Shown here: in pieces, positions 44,279 to 50,960 of the stretch
How the letters are laid out: the number at the start of each line of letters is the position of its first letter
Position numbering within the stretch: position 1 is the first letter of the stretch
Origin: JAJDTQ01 sp965204235
Lineage (GTDB): Bacteria > Desulfobacterota > Binatia > UBA9968 > JAJDTQ01
Assembly (NCBI GenBank): GCA_965204235.1
Contig: OZ241979.1
Span: 3,782,001-3,846,000, forward strand
Length of the DNA: 64,000 nucleotides
Direction of reading: 5' to 3'
Made by a program: the position numbers and the translations under genes
Notes under the pieces: model-generated
What the model was told of the DNA's origin: nothing
Seen by the model: the letters and a program-made list of their open reading frames with translations, nothing else
The model's database searches: none

Positions 44279-45248
44279 ATTGGATCTCCTTGCCAACGAC
44301 CTGTCGATCCACGGACAGTTTCACGATACCGGGGCGTTTCGTGACGCCTTCGCGCGGATGATGGCCATGCGCTCGGCGGCCCGGCGCCTCGGCCGGGAAG
44401 TGTATTGCAATCGCATGTTGCTGGCGGCCGAAGGTATGCCGGGTGTGCCCATGCAGCAGGCGCTTCAGCGGCTTTCCGTAAACGAAAGGCGCTCCGCGGT
44501 GAGATGGATGACCCGCGGCGGCCCCTTCTGGGACGAGGACGCCCTTCGCCGGCACGGAGCCGACGATTACCTGGAATGCCGTGGTGATGTGGTGACGGAT
44601 CGCGCGGTCGGCGAAGCGGCGTATCGGACGCTGCACGACATGGAATGCTCTCTGGTCAGCTTTACGCCGTCGGATTGGGATTTTTCGCCCGTCGAGGTGA
44701 CGTGGCGACTTGACGGTGGATTGGCCGACCAGACAGTGGCTCTCGAAAACTGGCGGGACGCCGCGGCGCTGGAAAAGGGATTGCGGGGCACGTCACCGCC
44801 AGTTCGATCTTGGGACGACTTGCGAGAGATCTCGACAAGTCGCTTCGAAAGTCTGACGTTCGCCGGCGATTGCTTCGATCCTCTCGAAGGGATTCCGTTC
44901 GTCAAGAGCGCGGCGGATCGCTTTCTCGTCCTGCTCGACATCCTGGATCGGTTCGCGCGTGCGTTCGACGCCGATGGCGCCCGGACTTCCGAGGGCCATC
45001 GGCTCTATCAGGATTACTTCACCGGAATTGACGATCAAGGATTGTTCTCCGACTCGTCAGAGAGGGAAAAAGGGAAGTTCCAGCGGGAATTGACGTTCCC
45101 CCATCCCGACGACCCCGGAAAGTTCCTGTCTTGCACTTGGCATGGGAAGGTGCGCCAGCCCGCACTCCGCTTGCATTTTTCCTGGCCTATCCGGAGCGGT
45201 GAGCCGGTTTACGTCGTGTACGCCGGCCCGAAGATCACCAAACGGTGA
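44262..45248 (+). CDS. Third gene of the DUF262/DUF3696 trio, unknown function
   Basis: A 328-residue protein with no motif that I can assign. It begins (TTG 44262) LPTGVELDLLANDLSIHGQF and ends GEPVYVVYAGPKITKR. Notable are SDWDFSPVEVTWR, a central acidic/aromatic block, and PHPDDPGKFLSCTWHGKVRQ near the end. I have seen proteins of this size and order beside DUF262/DUF3696 pairs, so it belongs to the system, maybe as the target-recognising or effector chain. The TTG is the first start that gives an overlap with the ATPase gene; a second TTG lies at 44280. Decayed DNA related to its last 55 codons is found at 50751. Confidence 0.6.
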   Translation: MPTGVELDLLANDLSIHGQFHDTGAFRDAFARMMAMRSAARRLGREVYCNRMLLAAEGMPGVPMQQALQRLSVNERRSAVRWMTRGGPFWDEDALRRHGADDYLECRGDVVTDRAVGEAAYRTLHDMECSLVSFTPSDWDFSPVEVTWRLDGGLADQTVALENWRDAAALEKGLRGTSPPVRSWDDLREISTSRFESLTFAGDCFDPLEGIPFVKSAADRFLVLLDILDRFARAFDADGARTSEGHRLYQDYFTGIDDQGLFSDSSEREKGKFQRELTFPHPDDPGKFLSCTWHGKVRQPALRLHFSWPIRSGEPVYVVYAGPKITKR

Positions 45249-45285
45249 ACAGTATAGCGATGACCAGAGCCGCGGGGAGGCAGTC

Positions 45286-45354
45286 ATGTCCGATACCCGG
45301 CTGATGGAGGAGGGCCGATCCGAGCCGCGGACGCGAAGGAGGGACCAACGATGA
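45286..45354 (+). CDS. 22-codon reading frame coupled to the PtuA-like gene
   Basis: MSDTRLMEEGRSEPRTRRRD plus two residues, with CGGGGAGG 5 bases before its ATG and a stop that overlaps the next start (ATGA). Either a coupling leader peptide or the remnant of an N-terminal part once fused to the ATPase. Very basic; no known family. Too short for certainty. Confidence 0.35.
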   Translation: MSDTRLMEEGRSEPRTRRRDQR

Positions 45355-46631
45355 AACTCGAACGGGTGGAGATCGAGAACTACCGCGCCATCGAGAAGTT
45401 GGACCTTCCGCTCGACAGTGACTTGACCGTGTTCTACGGCGCCAACGGGCACGGCAAGACGAGTGTCCTGAGCGCCATCGCCGCGGGACTTGGCAGCATT
45501 CCGATGTTGTTGCCGGATGTCTCCGGCGTCGGGTTCCGCGAGACCGACCTGCGTGGCTCGCGGCCTCTCCAGGTCACTCTGAACACCCTCGACGGAATCC
45601 ACTGGGATCGGAAGCGGCAGTATGGGCGACGGGGTAAATCCTCTCGGCAGGACTTGAGTAAAGTGATCGAAGCCCTCGTTTCCGCGGACCGTGAAGGGGC
45701 CTCGCCGCACGACCTCCCCATCGTCGCCTTCTACGATACGGATCGCGCAGTCGTCGATGCGCCGCATCGACGCCGGAGCTTCAAGACGGAGTTCCCGCGC
45801 TACGCGGCGTTGGAAGGAGCGCTCGACCCCCGCGCCAACTTCAGGGAGTTCTTCAAGTGGTTCTACGCCATGGAGTACGAGGAGTTACAGGAAAAGAACG
45901 AACGGCGGGACTGGGACTACCGGTTGAAGGACCTGAACGCCGTCCGGGAGGCCATCGAACGCATGGTTCCCGGAGTCTCCGACCCCCGGATCAAACTCCG
46001 CCCCTTACGGTTCGTCGTGTCCTTGGAGTCGGAAGCGGGCAAACCGGAAGAACTGGCGCTCGACCAGTTGAGCGGCGGCTACCGTATCATGCTGGCGCTG
46101 GCGGCCGACCTCGCTCGGCGCATGGCGCAAGGGAACCCGCATCTCGACGCCCCGCTCGATTCGGAAGCGGTGGTGTTGATCGACGAGGTCGATCTGCACC
46201 TGCATCCTGGCTGGCAGCAACGTGTACTGACCGATTTGGCGGTGACTTTCCCGAACACGCAATTCATCGTCTCCACCCACAGTCCGCAGGTGCTGACGAC
46301 GGTTCGGCCCGAGCAGGTCATGCACCTGCACCGAAAGAACGCGCGTATCGTCGCGGGGCGGTCTTCGGCGCCGACCTTCGGCGCGGAGGCGGGAAGCGTG
46401 CTGGAAGCGGTCATGGGAGTGCAGGAACGGCCGGCCGCTGAACACAACGAATTCGTGAAGAAGCTCGACGAATACATGCGTCTTGTCGATGACGGCCTCG
46501 GTCGCTCCAAAAAGGCCAGGGCGCTCAGGAACGCGCTTGAAAGGCTCTCTGCGAGGGATCCGGCGCTCTACGAGGCGGATATGGAGATGGAACGGCAAGA
46601 AATTTTCGAGCGGCTGGAGAAGACGTCTTGA
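45351..46631 (+). CDS. PtuA-like ATPase (Septu/retron-type AAA, RecF/OLD class)
   Basis: A 426-residue ABC-type ATPase. Walker A is GANGHGKTS (30-38); LDQLSGGYRIMLALAADL is the signature helix; Walker B and H-loop are VVLIDEVDLHLHPGWQQR and FIVSTHSPQVLTTV. This is the arrangement of PtuA, the ATPase of Septu systems and of retron effector complexes, in which an HNH nuclease PtuB is encoded directly downstream. That position is taken here by the first ~30 codons of a PtuB-like protein only. The ATPase itself shows no damage. Its ATG overlaps a 22-codon frame, its stop overlaps the TTG of the remnant. Confidence 0.82.
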   Translation: MKLERVEIENYRAIEKLDLPLDSDLTVFYGANGHGKTSVLSAIAAGLGSIPMLLPDVSGVGFRETDLRGSRPLQVTLNTLDGIHWDRKRQYGRRGKSSRQDLSKVIEALVSADREGASPHDLPIVAFYDTDRAVVDAPHRRRSFKTEFPRYAALEGALDPRANFREFFKWFYAMEYEELQEKNERRDWDYRLKDLNAVREAIERMVPGVSDPRIKLRPLRFVVSLESEAGKPEELALDQLSGGYRIMLALAADLARRMAQGNPHLDAPLDSEAVVLIDEVDLHLHPGWQQRVLTDLAVTFPNTQFIVSTHSPQVLTTVRPEQVMHLHRKNARIVAGRSSAPTFGAEAGSVLEAVMGVQERPAAEHNEFVKKLDEYMRLVDDGLGRSKKARALRNALERLSARDPALYEADMEMERQEIFERLEKTS

Positions 46632-46855
46632 AACGGATACGGAGACACCCGGGTCCCATGCCTGGTCTTGCCGCGTACCAGAATCAAGCCGGCGCGGATG
46701 CGAGTTGGGAGGGATACCGTCGCCGCCGCGTGGGAGGTCGAAGAAGTTGCCCTGGATGTCCGGCGGGAACTGGCGAGGCCAAGGGACGGGTGAATCGGTC
46801 GCGGTGGATCCTTGGCGTTCCGCTGATGAGGGCGTCTTGCCTACGGCGCGCCTGA
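46628..46855 (+). pseudogene. Truncated PtuB-like (TIGR02646 family) HNH nuclease gene
   Basis: The TTG start overlaps the PtuA-like stop. The first ~30 codons, (M)KRIRRHPGPMPGLAAY and GADASWEGYR, are the usual start of TIGR02646 HNH proteins found after PtuA-type ATPases. After that the frame turns into low-value Arg/Gly sequence with no C-x2-C or HNH motif and stops at 46855. The nuclease domain has been deleted and replaced by unrelated DNA. Without it the neighbouring ATPase would have no known effector. Confidence 0.65.
46729..46788 (+). pseudogene. Fragment of a second AAA ATPase tail at the deletion joint
   Basis: In a different frame from the PtuB remnant, bases 46729-46788 are about 80% identical to 41743-41802, the tail of the AAA ATPase gene. 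Translated, both read A-x-EVEEVA-x-DVRRELA; a stop follows soon after (TGA at 46791). It marks where the deletion joined the start of the HNH gene to the end of a former ATPase gene. Confidence 0.6.
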
Positions 46856-49438
46856 AATTCGCGGTTGAATACCGAGACGTTGCCGCACTTCCTGATACAC
46901 GGGTATGCCCATGCCCGCTTCGATTGTGATAGCCAGTCCATACCTGATCGGCTGATCGAGTGTTCCGCCCTGCTCGCGGCAGAACACGCGGAATCCCAGG
47001 CGCCCGTTATCGACGAACGATACGGCGCTGTCGCCTTCGTAGTGGACGTGAAACAGCGACCCACGCGGCACCGACTTGTCGGAGGGCTGTGACTTCCTGC
47101 GGTTCACTCCGAATCCGGCCTTGAAGTCGATGGGTTGGATCTCCAGCTTTGCTCGTCGATACGCCCGATGACGAACGTTGACGGGCGAGAACCAGGCGAG
47201 CGTCAACGTGACCGACCGCGGTTCGGTGACGTTTTCGAGGCTTCCGGGTAACGGAAGCCGATAGAGGACCGCGGATCCATCTGCCGACACCTCCCCGTAG
47301 CCCACCAGGGTGGCGCGGTTCTCCGCACAACTCATCGCCTCCTCGACGGTTGGCTGTCCGTATCCCAGGACGCGGGTGATGTTGTCGTTGCGTGCAATGT
47401 GTGTCCCTTTGCCGGTCGGGCCATAGATTTCTTCCAGCAGGTCGCCTTTTTCTCCCCAACGCGCGCGATGCACGAGAAGTGCTTTGACGACAACGCTGTA
47501 GTACATCGGATCGATACCCTCCAGGATCGCCTCGTTGTCCGGATCCATCAATGCGTCGAACAGGCGATGGGCTGCCCTTGTTGCGAGGGCCGTCGCTGCA
47601 CTCGTCCCGGCCGTCAGTCCTTCCTGGTCAAGCCGTCCGCCCGCATCCGGGATCGCGGCCTTCAAGCCGTAGAGCTGGCCCGTTGGGGCATTCCGAATGC
47701 GCAACCCTCCACCGCTGCTCATCACGCGGAAACGTTCCCGGCCGCCTGGCATGAAAATGTCGGGCTTGACGACCTTGCGATGGCCCAGGCCCATGGCGGA
47801 CGTAAGGTTCGGTCCTTCCTCCGTGTAAGGCGCGTGCACGATGGATGACTGGTTGACGCCGCCAACGGCGTCCTCGTACCAGGAGCCGACGGTGATGACG
47901 TTCAAGGCTTCCGCCGGGGACAGCAGCGTTCGTTGGGAGCGCTGTTCACCGAGCGCCTGGAGGATCGCCCTTTCCACTTCCTCCGGCGCAGCCGATTCCA
48001 GTTCCGTGGTCCCGGTGAATGCCGAAACCGGCAGGGGGTCGGAAACATTGCCCGCACTGACCACGAACAATATACCGAACCGCTCGGCCAGGTAGTCGAG
48101 CAACCGGCCCCACGGGCTCATCGGTCCGCTGAACGGTCGATTTTCATCCCCGAGCGAGAGGTTCACGACAAAGACATCCGGCGCAGTGGCGTCGCCTTCC
48201 GTGTCTCCGGTCTTCATTCGCTGCACGGCGCGATAGATCGTGTCGATCAGCAGGCGGTCCTGTTGAGATCGTTCAACGTCCTCGGCCTCGGACGCATAGA
48301 GCACCGGTCGCAGATAGAGCGGGCGTTGCAGCGAAGGCTCACCGAGATTTCGGTCGCCGTGCAGGATGAGCGAAGCCATTTCCGTGCCATGACGCCGTTT
48401 CGAGACGACACTGAGCGTGTCGAGGTCGTCGGGGTCATCGAATCTCAGGCGACCGTCCAACAGCCTGTGTCTGTGCACGGGAACGCCGTCGAAGAGGGCG
48501 GCGATGGGCTGAACGTCGGCCGCGGGCGTCGGTTCAACGGGTTCACCCGCTCCGAGTGTCTCGACTTGGGTTGGAAACGTGGCCGTTGATTGCGGTCGCA
48601 CGACCATGACGCCATCGCAGATGGCGAGGTGTACTTCCTCCCGCTGAACCAGACGGCGGATCTCCGACGCCGGCATTTCGACCAGCGCGGCCTCGTATGC
48701 GATTTCTGGAAGCGAGACCGGATGGATCACTTCGCCGTCAGCGGCGCGGACAGCCTCGCGGAAACGGGCATTGGACCGGCTTTGTCGTTCGCGGCTCTGA
48801 TAACTCCAGAGTTCGATCTCGACCCGTACAGCAGAACCGGGCCGCTCTTCGAGCCGGTGTCCGAGGTAGGCGATCGTCTCTTGGGGAATCCGGTCCGATG
48901 GACCCCATGCCCGCAGACGATGGAGTCGTTTGAACACATCGAACCACGGACCGAAGCCACGCGGCGGCGGCTGGCCAGCCTGATAGCGATCCCATAGACG
49001 GACCAACTGTCCGAGGGCGTTGGTGTCGGGCATCGCCAAGTACAAGCGTCCGCCCACCGGCTTGTCGTCACGGACCTGGCCTTCCCGGCCCTTTCGCGTA
49101 TCGGGGACCGCGAAATCTTCGTCTGCATCGAAGTCCGTCTCTTCCTCGCCGAGATACTCGAGGCCGGTGACGCGATGAGTGGCCTGGTAGAACTTGTCAA
49201 CGGATCCCGCGACCTCCAGCACGAGCGCCCGCTCCGGCGCGATGCCTGCGGGATCCTCGCTCAGGGTCAGCGGATCGCGGTCGGCGTCGAACACGTCTCG
49301 GAGACGCTGGAAGACCGGTTGCATCCGCTCTCCCTGGCGTGCTGGTCCTGGAAGTCGCAGCTCGCCGCCGCCACCGCGGCCACGGGGGCGTTGGTCAGTC
49401 TCGGGCGCCGGTATCGGCAGTAACGGGAACTCCGCCAT
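46841..49438 (-). CDS. Subtilisin-like (S8) serine protease of a protease-ATPase defence pair
   Basis: An 865-residue intracellular subtilase (no signal peptide). The catalytic triad is Asp317 (ALFDGVP), His350 (RRHGTEMAS) and Ser613 (AGTSAATAL); Asn464 (SAGN) completes the oxyanion hole. The first ~300 residues form a separate regulatory N-domain, and ~200 residues of beta-rich sequence follow the protease domain. It starts with ATG 49438 inside the end of the AAA+ gene (44-base overlap), so the two are made together. Subtilase plus AAA+ pairs recur in bacterial defence islands; the ATPase probably controls the protease. The pair lies in reverse orientation to the rest of the island. Confidence 0.85.
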   Translation of the reverse strand: MAEFPLLPIPAPETDQRPRGRGGGGELRLPGPARQGERMQPVFQRLRDVFDADRDPLTLSEDPAGIAPERALVLEVAGSVDKFYQATHRVTGLEYLGEEETDFDADEDFAVPDTRKGREGQVRDDKPVGGRLYLAMPDTNALGQLVRLWDRYQAGQPPPRGFGPWFDVFKRLHRLRAWGPSDRIPQETIAYLGHRLEERPGSAVRVEIELWSYQSRERQSRSNARFREAVRAADGEVIHPVSLPEIAYEAALVEMPASEIRRLVQREEVHLAICDGVMVVRPQSTATFPTQVETLGAGEPVEPTPAADVQPIAALFDGVPVHRHRLLDGRLRFDDPDDLDTLSVVSKRRHGTEMASLILHGDRNLGEPSLQRPLYLRPVLYASEAEDVERSQQDRLLIDTIYRAVQRMKTGDTEGDATAPDVFVVNLSLGDENRPFSGPMSPWGRLLDYLAERFGILFVVSAGNVSDPLPVSAFTGTTELESAAPEEVERAILQALGEQRSQRTLLSPAEALNVITVGSWYEDAVGGVNQSSIVHAPYTEEGPNLTSAMGLGHRKVVKPDIFMPGGRERFRVMSSGGGLRIRNAPTGQLYGLKAAIPDAGGRLDQEGLTAGTSAATALATRAAHRLFDALMDPDNEAILEGIDPMYYSVVVKALLVHRARWGEKGDLLEEIYGPTGKGTHIARNDNITRVLGYGQPTVEEAMSCAENRATLVGYGEVSADGSAVLYRLPLPGSLENVTEPRSVTLTLAWFSPVNVRHRAYRRAKLEIQPIDFKAGFGVNRRKSQPSDKSVPRGSLFHVHYEGDSAVSFVDNGRLGFRVFCREQGGTLDQPIRYGLAITIEAGMGIPVYQEVRQRLGIQPRISGAP

Positions 49439-50423
49439 TCGTTGTCTCTGCGGGTCCGGCCGTCCGTGACCGTTCGCGCCAGTGCTTCAGCCGCTCGGCA
49501 ACGACGACCTCCATCGGTTTCTCCCCCAGCGCGAGGACGCTGCGTCGCCGTACGTCCCTGCAGAACTCCTCCGCCTCGGCGTAGCTGACGTCGCCGAGTG
49601 TTCGCGCCACCGTCTCCGCGGTCCGGCCCAGAGGTTCATCGAGGGTGCGCGCAAAGCGTTCGACGTAGGCGGCGAGTTCCCGCCGACTCGGCGGATTGAG
49701 CGCCAAGCGTACCTGGAAGCGGCGCCATGCCGCCCGGTCGAGCAGTTCGGCATGGTTCGTCGCGGCCACGACTACGGTGTAGCTCGGCAGATCGTCGATC
49801 TGCATCAACAGCGACGTGACCACGCGCTTGATCTCTCCGGTCTCGTGAACGTCGCCGCGTTCCTTGCCCACGGCGTCGAACTCGTCGAAGAACAGGACGC
49901 AGGGAGTCGTACGGGCATAGTCGAAGACCCGCTTGAGCCGCGCCGCGGTTTCCCCCAGGAAGCTGCCGATCATCGCTTCGTAGCGCACTACGAAGAACGG
50001 CGCCGCCAATGCTTCCGCGATGGCCTCGGCGAGCGAGGTCTTGCCGTTGCCTGGCGGCCCCACGAGCAACACGCGATGCCGCGGTTCCAGCGAATGCGCA
50101 CGCAGGACGGAAGCCCGATGCTGCTCCTCGATCAGTTCGTCGCATGCTTGGCGAGTGAGATCGGGCAGGATCAGGTCATCCAACCGTCGGTGCGGCGTTA
50201 TTTCCAGCAGGAACTCGCGATGTCGCTGGTTGTGGCCCACGAACCTGGCCGTGGCGGGGTTGGCGCCGTTGACGCGCATGGCCGTGGTCAGGCGGTCTGC
50301 GAGCACGTTGTGGCGCTTGGCGCGCTCTTCGGCGATGATGGCTTCCGTAACGGAGCGTGCGCCTGTGGTATCACCGCTCGCCCCGGCCTTTACCAGCGAA
50401 AGGAGGAGGTCGCTCCTTGCCAT
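49395..50423 (-). CDS. AAA+ ATPase partner of the subtilase
   Basis: A 342-residue FtsH/katanin-like single AAA+ protein. Walker A is GPPGNGKTS (122-130), Walker B is LFFDEFDAVG (177-186), the sensor-1 strand is VVVAATNHAELLDRA, and arginine-finger residues follow in AAWRRFQVRL. The first 80 residues are helical and may hold the partner contact. The ATG at 50423 is chosen for the good AGGAGGG 8 bases upstream; an in-frame ATG 18 codons earlier lacks one. It is the first gene of the minus-strand pair, so its promoter must lie in 50424-50560, within decayed gene remnants. Confidence 0.85.
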   Translation of the reverse strand: MARSDLLLSLVKAGASGDTTGARSVTEAIIAEERAKRHNVLADRLTTAMRVNGANPATARFVGHNQRHREFLLEITPHRRLDDLILPDLTRQACDELIEEQHRASVLRAHSLEPRHRVLLVGPPGNGKTSLAEAIAEALAAPFFVVRYEAMIGSFLGETAARLKRVFDYARTTPCVLFFDEFDAVGKERGDVHETGEIKRVVTSLLMQIDDLPSYTVVVAATNHAELLDRAAWRRFQVRLALNPPSRRELAAYVERFARTLDEPLGRTAETVARTLGDVSYAEAEEFCRDVRRRSVLALGEKPMEVVVAERLKHWRERSRTAGPAETTNGGVPVTADTGARD

Positions 50424-50485
50424 GACGATTCCCTCCTGATCCCGCCCCCGCTCCCTACAGGGCGCGTCTCGGAGCATGAGGCACG

Positions 50486-50545
50486 AAGACGGTTCCGAAC
50501 CTGTCGTCCAAGCTACAGAACCGCACGGGAGATTTCAATCTCGCT
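50486..50545 (+). pseudogene. Remnant of a second DUF262 gene
   Basis: One frame reads KTVPNLSSKLQNRTGDFNL, matching KRFSDLSSKLQNRVEDCNL of the DUF262 protein (gene at 42037), with a block of 12 identical bases around GTCCAAGC and AGAACCGC. The match fades on both sides. No start, no continuation. Short, but supported by the second remnant 200 bases on. Confidence 0.5.
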
Positions 50546-50750
50546 TGCGCGGGACTCGTTACCCGTGGGATTTCTCAACGATTACAGCTAGATGGAAGCA
50601 ATTCGTTGCATGCATGAACCGGGCGGAGCCGCGCGATGTCTGGTGGACGCAACGTTTCCCAATGGCCTCCCTGCCGTCATCGGACGCGGTCCGGCAAGCC
50701 CCCCTGCACGTTTGTCTCAACGTGAAACCGTGATAACATGCGGAGCTCTT

Positions 50751-50923
50751 CAGGTCGAGAAGCGCGTCTTCCGTAACGAAGGGCTGTTTCCCCTTCCAGG
50801 CGCTCCCGGAGGGCATCTCCTCTGCGTGTGGCGCGGCAAGGTGCGCCATATGGCTGCACCTTCATTTTCCGACACGTCCGGCTTGACGAGACGGTATCCG
50901 TCGTCCATGCAGGCAGAAGATGA
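50751..50923 (+). pseudogene. Remnant of the 3' end of a second copy of the trio's third gene
   Basis: The frame from 50751 reads QVEKRVFRNEGLFPLPGAPG and then LLCVWRGKVRH, matching EREKGKFQRELTFPHPDDPG and LSCTWHGKVRQ in the 44262 gene. After a frameshift LHLHFPTRP (from 50854) matches LRLHFSWPIR, and after another DETVSVVHAG (from 50885) matches GEPVYVVYAG, ending at a stop. Three frames hold one ancestral protein in the right order, so this is a decayed copy of the last ~55 codons. Confidence 0.65.
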
Positions 50924-50960
50924 CCAGGGGATAAAGTGATGACGATGGCCGCCAACAGTC

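Noticed and set aside
50561..50750. Short frames between the two decayed remnants
   Set aside because: No recognisable protein and no ribosome site; taken as decayed intergenic DNA.
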